Assembly: GCF_002224125.1 (NCBI RefSeq)
Contig: NZ_NCSM01000014.1
Span: 54,779 to 118,778, forward strand
DNA: 64,000 bases
Origin: Streptomyces sp. NBS 14/10
GTDB taxonomy: Bacteria > Actinomycetota > Actinomycetes > Streptomycetales > Streptomycetaceae
Direction: 5' to 3'
Shown: positions 53,401 to 61,091 of the stretch, piece after piece
Numbering within the stretch: position 1 is the first letter of the stretch
How the letters are laid out: each line of letters starts with the position of its first letter
The notes under the pieces: model-generated
What the model saw: only the letters and a program-made list of their open reading frames with translations
What the model was told of the DNA's origin: nothing
The model's database searches: none
Translations under genes and position numbers: made by a program

Positions 53401-53460
53401 CGGCTGGCCCCGCCGCCCCCGCGCACCGACCTCGGCCCCCGCCACCTGCCCAGCTACTGA
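50428..53460 (+). CDS. GNAT domain fused to NDP-forming acyl-CoA synthetase (Pat-like protein acetyltransferase)
   Basis: 1010 aa. An N-terminal GNAT domain (about 15-190; AEVAFLVQDAHQGRGVASALLEHIA) is followed by a CoA-binding Rossmann domain (about 210-330; VAVIGTGRAPGGVGRTVLRNL), a succinyl-CoA-ligase-like domain (about 345-560) and an ATP-grasp domain (about 780-1005; ARLGFPVAIKTTAPHL). Such fusions are lysine acetyltransferases in Streptomyces and Pat/PatZ-type proteins elsewhere, where the synthetase half often senses acyl-CoA and is inactive. The phosphohistidine site could not be confirmed. A disordered linker (about 690-780) has five GAAPT-type repeats. Leaderless ATG start. Confidence 0.9.
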   Translation: MRQSSDTHAYPAHWEADVVLRDGGTARIRPITADDAQRLVSFYERVSDESKYYRFFAPYPRLSDRDVHRFTHHDYVDRVGLAATVGDEFIATVRYDRIDGHGLPSTAPADEAEVAFLVQDAHQGRGVASALLEHIAAVARERGIRRFAAEVLPANTKMIKVFTDAGYTQKRSFEDGVVRLEFDLEPTDRSLAVMRAREQRAEARSVQRLLAPGSVAVIGTGRAPGGVGRTVLRNLLDGGFSGRVYAVNRAFPGEQDRLDPEGVPAHRSIHEIGGPVDLAVVAVPAAQVPSVVADCGDSGVQSLVVVSAGYAESGPEGRDRQRELVRQARTYGMRIIGPNAFGVINTADGVRLNASLSPRLPAPGRLGLFTQSGAIGIALLSGLDLRGAGTAGVSTFISAGNRADVSGNDVLQYWYDDPRTDVALMYLESIGNPRKFTRLAKRTAAVKPVVVVKGARHSGSAPTGHAVPAPGIPDATVSALLRQAGVIRVDTVTELVDAGLLLASQPLPGGPRIAILGNSDSLGLLTYDACLTDGLRPLPPRDLTTAAAPDDFRRALAAALADDACDAVVVTAIPGVGAAAAADLARAMRHAAAEAAARGAAKPVAVVHLQIPGLAEALAEPWDAPGAGDGAGNEAAAGDDAADEAPFPAPRIPAYPASERAVRALAEAVGYARWRRQAEEAGKTAQFPEYEDIDEAGAAADIDVLLAPPEGEPTAQARTEEAATEGTPTGAAPTGAAPTGAAPTGAAPTGAAPAEAAQADGAPRPQAAAAPPDESADAHALYAVTLSAPDAQRLLARYGVSVLPALPAPDPDAAVRAAARLGFPVAIKTTAPHLRHRADLGGVRLDLGGEAELRRAYAELTDYLGAPEELRLVVQRMAPRGVDTVVRAAIDPAAGAVLSFGLAGAPSELLGDTAHRLVPATDRDAAELIRSIRTAPLLFGWRGSRPVDTAALEELLLRVSRMVDDHPEVVSVDLEPVVVAPHGLSVLGAAVRLAPPPPRTDLGPRHLPSY
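52611..52685 (+). repeat. Five perfect 15-bp repeats in the linker of the acetyltransferase/synthetase
   Basis: GACGGGAGCCGCGCC occurs five times without a mismatch (52611-52685), encoding TGAAP units at about residues 728-753. Perfect identity points to recent slippage. Confidence 0.92.
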
Positions 53461-53507
53461 CGTCCGCGGCCATGGCCGGCATGGGCGCCGGTGTCGGTGC
53501 GGCCCCG

Positions 53508-53513
53508 TAGGAT
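53508..53513 (+). promoter_or_regulatory. -10 hexamer for leaderless DUF5998 transcript
   Basis: TAGGAT ends 6 nt before the ATG at 53520; no Shine-Dalgarno lies between them. Confidence 0.5.
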
Positions 53514-53519
53514 GGGCAC

Positions 53520-54116
53520 ATGGCGAAGACCGGTACGACGACCCAGGGGCTGCGCGCGGCGATCGAGCGCAGTGGCTATTACCCGGCACTCGTTGCCGAA
53601 GCGGTGGAGGCCGCCGTGGGCGGTGAGCCGGTCGTCTCGTATCTGGTCCATCAGGAGACCACCTTCGACTCCAACGAGGTCCGCCGCCATGTCACGGTCC
53701 TCGTCCTGACCGGCACCCGCTTCATCGTCAGCCACACCGACGAGCAGGCCGCCGACGGCACCTCCCCGTCGCCGTACGCCACCACCTCCACCGAGTCCGT
53801 GAAGCTCCATCGGATCTCCTCGGTCGTGCTGAGCCGGGTCGTGGCCAACCCCGAGTCGTACACCCCCGGCACGCTGCCCCGCGAGGTGGTCCTCACCATC
53901 GGCTGGGGCGCGGTCAACCGCCTCGACCTCGAGCCCGCCGCCTGCGGCGACCCCAACTGCGAGGCCGACCACGGCTACACCGGCTCCTCCACCGCCGACG
54001 ATCTGAGCCTGCGGGTCAGCGAGGCGGGAGACGGCCCCGACAGCGTCCGGCAGACCCTCGCCTTCGCCCAGTCGCTCTCGGAAGCCACCGCGGAAACGCC
54101 GGACACAGGCCGCTGA
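53520..54116 (+). CDS. DUF5998 family protein
   Basis: 198-aa actinobacterial protein of unknown function. Conserved features are GLRAAIERSGYYPALVAEAVEAAVGGEPVVSYLVHQETTFDSNEVRRHVTVLVLTGTRFIVSHTDE (about 10-75) and the Cys pair in ACGDPNCEADHGYTGS (about 142-157), which could bind metal. It is soluble, beta-rich and resembles a PH-like or modulator fold by eye only. Its TGA overlaps the ATG of the phosphodiesterase by one base, so the two are coupled and probably function together. Confidence 0.85.
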   Translation: MAKTGTTTQGLRAAIERSGYYPALVAEAVEAAVGGEPVVSYLVHQETTFDSNEVRRHVTVLVLTGTRFIVSHTDEQAADGTSPSPYATTSTESVKLHRISSVVLSRVVANPESYTPGTLPREVVLTIGWGAVNRLDLEPAACGDPNCEADHGYTGSSTADDLSLRVSEAGDGPDSVRQTLAFAQSLSEATAETPDTGR

Positions 54117-55360
54117 TGTCCGATTCCTTCGCGGGCTCCGCCACCGCCTCCCCCTGGCAGGAGCCCGAGCCCCAGCCGCTCGACCCGCGCTCCGCCCCCG
54201 TGCCGCGCTACGGCACGGGTTCGCTCGCCGATCTGCTGCCCGCCATCGCCGCGGGCCAGGGCGTTCCGGGCCTGCCGCCGCTGTCCCCGGGCCTCGCCCT
54301 CGCGCCCGCCGACCGCGTATGCGTCTTCCTGATCGACGGCCTCGGCTGGGAGCTGCTGCGTGCCCACCCAGCCGAAGCGCCCTTTCTGACCTCGCTGCTG
54401 CCCGGCTCGCTGGGCGGCACCGGGGCGCCGATCACCGCGGGCTTCCCCTCCACCACCGCGACCTCGCTGGCCTCCGTCGGCACGGGCCTGCCGCCCGGCG
54501 CCCACGGCCTGCCCGGCTATACGGTGGCCGACCCCGCCACCGGCCAGCTGATGAACCAGCTGCGCTGGCAGCCGTGGACGGATCCGCACGCCTGGCAGCC
54601 GTACCCCACCGTCTTCCAACTGGCCGACGCCGCGGGCGTGCACACCTGCCAGGTGTCCGCGCCGACCTTCGCCGAGACCCCGCTCACCAAGATCGCGCTG
54701 AGCGGCGGCACCTTCCTCGGCCGGCTCTCCGGCGAGGAGCGGATGGATCTCGCGGCCGAGCGGTTGGCCGCGGGCGACCGCTCGCTCGTCTACACGTACT
54801 ACAGCGAAGTCGACGGCAAGGGGCACCGCTTCGGCGTCGACTCCGCCGAGTGGCGCGCCCAGCTGCGCTATGTGGACGGGCTCGTCCAGCGCCTCGCCGA
54901 GCAACTGCCGCCCCGCGCCGCCCTCTACGTGACCGCCGACCACGGCATGATCGACGTCCCCTTCGACCCGGAGTCGCGGATCGACTTCGACGAGGACTGG
55001 GAGCTGCGGGCCGGAGTCGCCCTGTTGGGCGGCGAGGGCCGCGCCCGCCATGTGTACGCGGTCCCCGGCGCGGCGGGCGATGTGCTGGCGGTGTGGCGCG
55101 AGGTGGTCGGCGAGCAGATGTGGGTGGCGAGCCGTGACGAGGCCATCGAGGCGGGCTGGTTCGGGCAGCCCGACGACGCCGGCGGCGGCGGCGTGGACGA
55201 GCGGGTGTACCGGCGGATCGGCGATGTGGTGGCCGCCGCCAGCGCGGATGTCGCGATCGTCGCGTCGCGGACCGAGCCGAAGGAGTCGGCGATGGTGGGG
55301 CTGCATGGCTCGATGACCCCCGTCGAGCAGCTTGTCCCGCTGCTCGAAGTACGCTCCTGA
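54116..55360 (+). CDS. Alkaline phosphatase superfamily, type I phosphodiesterase/nucleotide pyrophosphatase
   Basis: 414 aa. The metal-binding and nucleophile set of the family is visible: Asp in VFLIDGLGW (about 77), Thr in GFPSTTATSLASVG (nucleophile, about 112), Asp/His in YYSEVDGKGHRFG (about 240-246), Asp-His in YVTADHGMIDVP (about 282-283) and His in VGLHGSMTP (about 401). The preceding ~60 residues are Pro-rich and there is no signal peptide, so it acts in the cytoplasm. Likely substrates are phosphodiesters or pyrophosphates of nucleotides. It is translationally coupled to DUF5998 and followed 58 nt later by thymidine kinase. Confidence 0.88.
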   Translation: MSDSFAGSATASPWQEPEPQPLDPRSAPVPRYGTGSLADLLPAIAAGQGVPGLPPLSPGLALAPADRVCVFLIDGLGWELLRAHPAEAPFLTSLLPGSLGGTGAPITAGFPSTTATSLASVGTGLPPGAHGLPGYTVADPATGQLMNQLRWQPWTDPHAWQPYPTVFQLADAAGVHTCQVSAPTFAETPLTKIALSGGTFLGRLSGEERMDLAAERLAAGDRSLVYTYYSEVDGKGHRFGVDSAEWRAQLRYVDGLVQRLAEQLPPRAALYVTADHGMIDVPFDPESRIDFDEDWELRAGVALLGGEGRARHVYAVPGAAGDVLAVWREVVGEQMWVASRDEAIEAGWFGQPDDAGGGGVDERVYRRIGDVVAAASADVAIVASRTEPKESAMVGLHGSMTPVEQLVPLLEVRS

Positions 55361-55418
55361 GCCGTCCCGCTCCACTCCGCCCCGCCCGTCCCGACCGTAA
55401 GAAAGGCCTCGCCACCCC

Positions 55419-56123
55419 ATGCCCGAGCTGGTGTTCTTCTCCGGAACCATGGACTGCGGAAAGAGCACCCTCGCTCTGCAGATCGAGCACAACCGCTCGG
55501 CGCGCGGCCTGCAGGGCATGATCTACACCCGGGACGACCGGGCGGGCCGGGGCAAGCTCTCCTCGCGGCTGGGGCTGGTCACCGAGGCCGTCGAGGCGGG
55601 GGACGACCTCGACTTCTACGCCCATGTGGTCGGGATCCTCACGGCCGGGGGCCGCGCCGACTATGTGATCGTGGACGAGGCGCAGTTCCTCGCCCCGTCC
55701 CAGATCGACCAGCTCGCCCGCGTCGTGGACGACCTCGGGCTCGACGTCTTCGCCTTCGGCATCACCACCGACTTCCGCAGCAAGCTCTTCCCCGGCTCCC
55801 AGCGGCTGGTCGAGCTCGCGGACCGGATCGAGGTGCTGCAGGTCGAGGCGTTGTGCTGGTGCGGGGCCCGCGCCACGCACAACGCCCGTACCGTCGGCGG
55901 CGAGATGGTCGTCGAGGGCGCCCAGGTCGTCGTCGGCGACGTCAACCAGCCCGGGGCCGAGGTGGGTTACGAGGTGCTGTGCCGGCGCCACCACCGGCGC
56001 CGCATGACGGCCGCGGCCGCCCGCGCCGCCACGCTGTCGCCGGATGTGCTCCCCGTCGACCCCGCGGCGGCCCCGGCCCCCGTGCCACACGACGCCCGGA
56101 CAACGTCCCGGACCGCCCCCTAG
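55419..56123 (+). CDS. tdk: Thymidine kinase
   Basis: 234-aa type II thymidine kinase of the salvage pathway. Walker A FSGTMDCGKST (about 8-18), the lasso-domain start RDDRAGRGKLSSR, Walker B YVIVDEAQFL (about 85-94) and zinc Cys in LCWCGARATHNAR and VLCRRHH. A ~35-residue Ala/Pro tail is extra. GAAAGG lies about 12 nt upstream of ATG. The preceding phosphodiesterase may supply nucleosides, but this is inference. Confidence 0.95.
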   Translation: MPELVFFSGTMDCGKSTLALQIEHNRSARGLQGMIYTRDDRAGRGKLSSRLGLVTEAVEAGDDLDFYAHVVGILTAGGRADYVIVDEAQFLAPSQIDQLARVVDDLGLDVFAFGITTDFRSKLFPGSQRLVELADRIEVLQVEALCWCGARATHNARTVGGEMVVEGAQVVVGDVNQPGAEVGYEVLCRRHHRRRMTAAAARAATLSPDVLPVDPAAAPAPVPHDARTTSRTAP

Positions 56124-56126
56124 ACG

Positions 56127-56178
56127 ACCTTCAGCCGCCCCTCAGCGGCCCTTCAGCGGCCTCTCAGCCGCCCGTCAG
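56127..56178. repeat. Short imperfect tandem repeats between tdk and the VOC gene
   Basis: About five copies of a 10-11 bp unit (TCAGC(G/C)GCCC with T or CT spacers), running into the stop codon of the convergent VOC gene at 56175. No strong hairpin is formed, so termination here is unclear. Confidence 0.6.
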
Positions 56179-56972
56179 CCGTCCGTCCCGACCAGGGCGA
56201 AGAACGCCCCCTCCGGGTCCGTGACGGTGGCCGTACGGCCCGCCGCGCCGTCCTGGGGCGGCAGGACGACATAGCCGCCCAGCTCGGTCACCTGGCGCAC
56301 CGCCTTGTCCACGTCGGCCACCGCGAAGTAGGTCCGCCAGTGCGGGCCCCGGTCGCGCGGCAGGGCGCCGCCCATGTCGTGGATCGCGGCCACCGGCCGC
56401 CCCGCCACCCGCAGGGTCAGCGCATCGGACCCGGGCTCGGGGGCCGGGCCGGGGCCGTCCGCGCTCCAGGGCTCGCTGTGGCAGCCGAAGACCATGTCGT
56501 AGAACTTGCCGACGGCCGAGGGGTCCCGGGTCATCAGCTCGTGCCAGACCGGGGAGCCCGGCGCCCCGATCTCCTCGGCGCCCAGGTGCTCGCGCGCCTG
56601 CCATACGCCGAAGGCCGCGCCCTGCGGGTCGGCCGCGAGGGCCATCCGGCCCGCCTCGCCCGCGTCCAGCGGGCCCACGGCCACGGTGCCGCCGCAGGCG
56701 CGGATCAGCTCCGCCGTCTCGTCGGCGTCGTCGGAGGCCAGATACGTCGTCCAGGCGACCGGGAGGTGGCGCTCCGGAGGCAGTTCGCCAAGACCCGCGA
56801 CCGGCCGGTCGCCGATCCGCGCGCGTACGTACGCGCCCAGGTGCTCAGGCCCCGGGGTGAACTCCCAGCCGAACAAGGCGTGGTAGAACTCCTGCGTCGC
56901 GGCCAGGCTGTGCACCATCAGGCTCGTCCAGCAAGGCGTGCCCGGCGTGTGCCGAGTCGCTGCCTCGGTCAT
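56175..56972 (-). CDS. VOC superfamily protein (tandem glyoxalase-like)
   Basis: 265 aa built from two glyoxalase/bleomycin-resistance modules: TPCWTSLMVHSLAATQEFYHALFGWEF (about 11-37) to about 125, and SPVWHELMTRDPSAVGKFYDMVFG (about 137-160) to the end. Metal ligands are incomplete: the first module starts CWTSL rather than an H/Q ligand, the second has His in VWHEL and Glu in DPEGAFFAL. Members of this group in Streptomyces often flank unrelated genes and their activity is unknown. ATG follows GGAGAGAG by about 5 nt. Confidence 0.85.
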   Translation of the reverse strand: MTEAATRHTPGTPCWTSLMVHSLAATQEFYHALFGWEFTPGPEHLGAYVRARIGDRPVAGLGELPPERHLPVAWTTYLASDDADETAELIRACGGTVAVGPLDAGEAGRMALAADPQGAAFGVWQAREHLGAEEIGAPGSPVWHELMTRDPSAVGKFYDMVFGCHSEPWSADGPGPAPEPGSDALTLRVAGRPVAAIHDMGGALPRDRGPHWRTYFAVADVDKAVRQVTELGGYVVLPPQDGAAGRTATVTDPEGAFFALVGTDG

Positions 56973-57248
56973 CGTCACTCTCTCCTCGGACCGTTGTGGT
57001 GTCCGTGCGGCTCCGGCCGGCCCGCTGGTGCGCGGGGCGGTGATGGGGGTGGCGCCCGACAGATATTCGCACCCCCTGTCGCAACACGCGCCCTGGCCGC
57101 GCCGCAATTCGCGGCTCCTGACAGGACAATGCCCGCTTTCGAGCCCCGCATCCGTTTCCAGCCCATGGCCGCGAGGTGTCCGTCATCTGTACGGAGGGTG
57201 ATCGAGTGGGCCAATCGTCGCAGACGTATCTACGCAAAGATGGTGCCC

Positions 57249-58085
57249 ATGAATGCCATCATCACCGCATCCGATCTCATGGACGAGCTGGCGGGGGAGC
57301 AACCGCCGCTCCTCCTGGACGTCCGCTACCAGCTGGGCGGCCCGCCCGGCCGCCCCGTCTACGAGGCGGGGCACCTCCCCGGTGCGGTCTACGTCGACCT
57401 GGAGGCCGAACTCGCGGGCCCCGCGGGCGCGGCCGGCCGCCACCCGCTGCCGGACCTGTCCATCTTCGCCGCCGCGATGCGCCGGGCGGGAGTCCGTGCG
57501 GACCGGCGCGTGGTGGCGTACGACGGCGGACAGGGGTGGGCGGCGGCGCGTGCCTGGTGGCTGCTGCGCTGGGCGGGCCACCCGTCCGTACGCGTCCTCG
57601 ACGGCGGCCTGGCCGCCTGGACCGAGCACGACGGCCCGCTGAGCACCGAGACCACCGCCCCGCCCGAGGGCGACTTCGAGCCCCGGCCCGGCGCCCTCCC
57701 GCTGCTGGACGCGGACGGCGCGGCGGCGCTCGCCCGGCGCGGACTGCTGCTGGACGCGCGGGCCGCCGAGCGGTACCGGGGCGAGGTGGAGCCGATCGAC
57801 CCCGTGGCCGGGCATATCCCGGGGGCGGTCTCGGCGCCGACGATGGAGAACGTCACCCCCGAGGGCCGGTTCCTGCCCGCCGACCGGCTGGCCGAGCGCT
57901 TCGCCGGGCTCGGCGCCACCGAGGAGGCCGAGGTGGGGGTCTACTGCGGCTCGGGCGTCTCGGCCGCTCACCAGGTGCTGGCGCTGGCGGTCGCGGGCGT
58001 CCCGGCGGCCCTGTACGTCGGCTCCTGGAGCGAGTGGTCCGCCGATTCCACCCGCCCGGTGGCCACCGGCCCCGACCGCGGCTGA
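57249..58085 (+). CDS. Sulfurtransferase (tandem rhodanese)
   Basis: 278 aa, thiosulfate or 3-mercaptopyruvate sulfurtransferase type. The N-terminal rhodanese domain (about 5-130) is inactive, with Asp in AYDGGQGWAA where Cys would be. The C-terminal domain has the catalytic Cys233 in VYCGSGVSA and substrate-side TMENVTPEGRFLP. The CGSGVSA loop favours thiosulfate/mercaptopyruvate use with no zinc. Start is uncertain between ATG 57249 and ATG 57240. TATCTA at 57227, 7 nt before 57240, would make the latter leaderless. Confidence 0.9.
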   Translation: MNAIITASDLMDELAGEQPPLLLDVRYQLGGPPGRPVYEAGHLPGAVYVDLEAELAGPAGAAGRHPLPDLSIFAAAMRRAGVRADRRVVAYDGGQGWAAARAWWLLRWAGHPSVRVLDGGLAAWTEHDGPLSTETTAPPEGDFEPRPGALPLLDADGAAALARRGLLLDARAAERYRGEVEPIDPVAGHIPGAVSAPTMENVTPEGRFLPADRLAERFAGLGATEEAEVGVYCGSGVSAAHQVLALAVAGVPAALYVGSWSEWSADSTRPVATGPDRG

Positions 58086-58097
58086 GGGGCACATAGG

Positions 58098-58136
58098 TCC
58101 GGGCCTCGCCGTCGGAGTACGACGGCGAGGCCCGGA
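58098..58136. terminator. Bidirectional terminator, sulfurtransferase / sepH
   Basis: Perfect 17-bp stem (TCCGGGCCTCGCCGTCG and complement) with a 5-nt loop, between convergent genes. Confidence 0.9.
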
Positions 58137-58163
58137 CGCATGTGTGAAGTGACGCCGCTGCCG

Positions 58164-59213
58164 CTACTCCTGTTTCTTACGGCGGGTGCCGAAGACGATC
58201 TCGTCCCAGCTCGGCACCGCCGCCCGGCGGCCCGGACGCACGCCGTCCGCCTCCGCCTGACGGTCCGTGGTGCCGGTCAGCCGATCGCGGTGGCCGGCGA
58301 CCGAACGGGGCATCAGGACGTCCGCGTACGCCGAGCCGGCGCTGGCCGCCGGGGCCGGGGGCTCGACGGGCTCGGGCTCCTCGACGGGCTCGTCCGCCGG
58401 GGAGGCCGGGCCGGGCGCTTCCGGCACGACCATGTCGCCCCGGAAGTTCGGCACGGCTTCCAGCAGGCTGGTGAGCGAGTCCCGCTCGCCGCCGAGGCCG
58501 TCCTCCACCGAGGCGGACGCCGCCGTGGAGTCGGACTCGCCGTCGCCGCGCTCGAACGAGCCCGGCCGGTCCCGCTCTCGATCACGGTCACGCGGCAGCC
58601 GGGCGATCCGCGGTACGAACGGGAAGCTCGGCTCCGGGGTGTCGTCGGCCTCGCCGATCAGCGCCCGGGCCTCGTCGTCCACGGCCTGGACGAGCCGTCG
58701 GGGCGGGTCGTAGGTCCAGCTGGCCGAGTGCGGCTCTCCGGCCACGCGGTAGACCAGCAGCACCTCCCAGGTGCCGTCGTCCCGCCGCCAGGAGTCCCAC
58801 TGCGCGGTGTCCTTCTCCGCGCCGCGCAGCAGCAGCCGCTCCGCGACGGCCTCGCCGAGCTGTGGCCCGGCGTTCTCACCGGGGCGGCGCACGGGTGTTT
58901 TGCGGGCGCGCTCGGCCATGAAGGCGCGCTCCGCGAGCACCGGACCCTCGAAGCGGCGCACGCGGTCGACGGGGATGCCCGCCATCTGTGCGACCTCTTC
59001 GGCCGAGGCGCCGGCGCGTATACGGGCCTGGATGTCGCGCGGCCGCAGATGGCTCTCGACCTCGATCTCGATCTGGCCGAGCCGAGCGCGGTCATTGCGC
59101 ACTGCGGCGCGCAGACGCTCGTCGATGGGAAGTGTGTACTCCGTGCTGTCCGCAGCCTTGAGCACCAGCCGTGTGCCGTCGTTGCTGACGGCCACGACAC
59201 GCAGTTCGGGCAT
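58164..59213 (-). CDS. sepH: Cell division regulator SepH (DUF3071)
   Basis: 349 aa. The conserved N-terminal DUF3071 region (MPELRVVAVSNDGTRLVLKAADSTEYTLPIDERLRAAVR, up to about 175) contains a helix-turn-helix-like element (LRPRDIQARIRAGASAEEVAQMAGIPVDRVRRFEGPVLAERAF, about 57-99). The middle is acidic/Pro-rich and disordered. The basic end VPSWDEIVFGTRRKK is a conserved C-terminal motif. SepH promotes FtsZ assembly and septation in Streptomyces. ATG 59213 follows GGGAGG by 5 nt. Confidence 0.93.
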   Translation of the reverse strand: MPELRVVAVSNDGTRLVLKAADSTEYTLPIDERLRAAVRNDRARLGQIEIEVESHLRPRDIQARIRAGASAEEVAQMAGIPVDRVRRFEGPVLAERAFMAERARKTPVRRPGENAGPQLGEAVAERLLLRGAEKDTAQWDSWRRDDGTWEVLLVYRVAGEPHSASWTYDPPRRLVQAVDDEARALIGEADDTPEPSFPFVPRIARLPRDRDRERDRPGSFERGDGESDSTAASASVEDGLGGERDSLTSLLEAVPNFRGDMVVPEAPGPASPADEPVEEPEPVEPPAPAASAGSAYADVLMPRSVAGHRDRLTGTTDRQAEADGVRPGRRAAVPSWDEIVFGTRRKKQE

Positions 59214-59756
59214 GGGGACCTCCCGGGTGGTGCCTGCCGACGTCACGGTTGCGTCGCTGCTCTCCCGCTAGACGAGTGTGGCGTGCCCGGGTGCAGCCTG
59301 CCACAACTTTGCCGAGTTGCCCGGCGTGTCGGGCCTGCGCCCCGATCCGCCGTTATGGCACGGTGACCTGTTTGCAGCCCAAAGCGACGGCGCCGTCGCT
59401 CGGGGCAGCGATCCCCATGTCATGTCGCGGCGCCGCCGGTTGAGTTGCCGCCTTTTGACCCCTCCCGTTGGGTCCGGGCGGCCGGACGGGAAAGCGGGGC
59501 CAGGGACCGCAACAGTACTCCATTCGGGCCGCTCAGGTGGAGCGGCGCGCCAGTCAAGTTCTCGCCGCGGGGGGCCTGTGGACCATGAACTGGGCGGCGT
59601 GGGGCGTGATGTGGGTGGCAAGTTTCACATGATCGACAGAAACGGAACGATCTCCTTCGATTTTGTCCGCTTCCCTTCGCGGGTGGGAACGAATGTGCGG
59701 GCAGAGGTAGATGGGGTCGGAGTGGGCGCCGAGAGCGGGGGTGAGGGTGGGGCGCG
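59214..59756. other. Intergenic region between sepH and the lactone oxidase gene
   Basis: 543 nt without a gene that I can support. On the minus strand TTGTGG near 59306 may belong to the sepH promoter. From 59630 to 59700 the DNA is less GC-rich (ATGATCGACAGAAACGGAACG...). Open frames on both strands show no family resemblance, no ribosome-binding site and poor codon usage. I see no strong terminator for the oxidase gene. Confidence 0.5.
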
Positions 59757-61091
59757 TCAGTCGCCCAGGACCCGCCGCAGATAGTCGTTGCCGAACAGCC
59801 GCTCCGGGTCCAGCCGGTCGCGGATGGCCGTGAACTCCCCGAACCGCGGATAGGCCCCGGCCAGATACGCGGCGTCGCGGCTGTGCAGCTTGCCCCAGTG
59901 CGGGCGCCCGCCGTGCGCGGTCATGATCTGCTCGGTCGCCGTGAAGTACGCCCGGTGCGGGGTGCCCCGGTACAGGTGCACCGCGATGTAGGCGGTGTCC
60001 CGGCCCGAGGCGGTGGACAGCGGGATGTCGTCGGCCGGTGCGGTGCGCACCTCCACCGGGAAGCTGACCCTCAGCCCCGAGCGCTCCACGGTCGCCTTGA
60101 GCTCGCGCAGCACCGTGACCGCGGCCTCGCGCGGCACCGCGTACTCCATCTCGACGAAGCGGACCCGGCGCGGACTGGTGAAGACTTTGTAAGGGATGTC
60201 CGTGTACGTGCGGGCCGACAGCGCGCGGCTGGAGATCTTGGCGATGCCGGGGATGGTGGCGGGGACCGCCCGCCCCACCGAACAGGCCACCTGAAAGATG
60301 CCGTTGGACAGCAGCTCGTCGTCGACCCAGCCGCTCACCCGGCCCAGCGGGGCGGCGGGCCCGTCGGTGCGGTTATTGCGCTTGGTGTTGCAGCTGCCCG
60401 TATGCGGGAACCAGTAAAACTCGAAGTGTTCGTTCTCTGCGACAAGTTGGTCGAAATCCGCCATGACCCGGTCGAAGGGCATGGGTTCCTCATGCGCGGT
60501 GAGCAGGAACTCCGGCTCCACGGCGAAGGTGATCGCGCTCACCACGCCCAGTGCGCCGAGCCCGATCCGGGCGGCGGAGAAGATCTCCGGATTCTCCTCG
60601 GCCGAACAGCGCAGCACCGAGCCGTCCGCCGTCACCAGCTCCAGACCTCTGATCTGGGTGGCGATCGACGCGCTGGTCCGGCCCGTCCCGTGGGTGCCGG
60701 TGGCGGTGGCCCCGGCCACCGTCTGCTCCATGATGTCGCCCATATTGGTCAGCGACAGGCCGTGCGCCGCCAGGGTGTGGTTGAGCTGCCACAGCGGGGT
60801 GCCCGCCGCGACGGTCGCCGTCCCCGCCTCCCGGTCGATCTCCCGGATCCCGGCCAGTCGCTCGGGGCGTATCAGCAGCCCGTCCGTGGCGGCCGCGGCG
60901 GTGAAGGAGTGGCCGGTGCCCACCGCCTTGACCCGCAGGCCCTCCTCGGTCGCGTGGCGCACCACCTCGGCCAGCTCCGCGGTCGACGAGGGGGCGATGC
61001 TCCGGGCCGGCCGGGCGATCACATTGCCCGCCCAGTTACGCCACACGCCGTTCCGGCTGGTCCTCATGGTCCTTACGGTCTTTACGGCCAT
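59757..61091 (-). CDS. FAD-linked D-arabinono-1,4-lactone oxidase family protein
   Basis: 444 aa, VAO-type flavoprotein. The N-terminal FAD domain has TAELAEVVRHATEEGLRVKAVGTGHSFT (about 37-64; the His of GHS is the usual covalent FAD position) and VAGATATGTHGTG. The C-terminal ALO domain ends with GRPHWGKLHSRDAAYL (about 392-407), typical of sugar-lactone/alditol oxidases. It would oxidise a sugar lactone or polyol with O2. ATG 61091 follows GGGAGGGG by 10 nt and overlaps the end of the MFS gene by 56 nt, so it is its operon partner. Confidence 0.88.
   Translation of the reverse strand: MAVKTVRTMRTSRNGVWRNWAGNVIARPARSIAPSSTAELAEVVRHATEEGLRVKAVGTGHSFTAAAATDGLLIRPERLAGIREIDREAGTATVAAGTPLWQLNHTLAAHGLSLTNMGDIMEQTVAGATATGTHGTGRTSASIATQIRGLELVTADGSVLRCSAEENPEIFSAARIGLGALGVVSAITFAVEPEFLLTAHEEPMPFDRVMADFDQLVAENEHFEFYWFPHTGSCNTKRNNRTDGPAAPLGRVSGWVDDELLSNGIFQVACSVGRAVPATIPGIAKISSRALSARTYTDIPYKVFTSPRRVRFVEMEYAVPREAAVTVLRELKATVERSGLRVSFPVEVRTAPADDIPLSTASGRDTAYIAVHLYRGTPHRAYFTATEQIMTAHGGRPHWGKLHSRDAAYLAGAYPRFGEFTAIRDRLDPERLFGNDYLRRVLGD

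Noticed and set aside
59278..59784. 168-codon open frame between sepH and the lactone oxidase gene
   Set aside because: No ribosome-binding site, no resemblance to any family, and it runs into the 3' end of the convergent oxidase gene.
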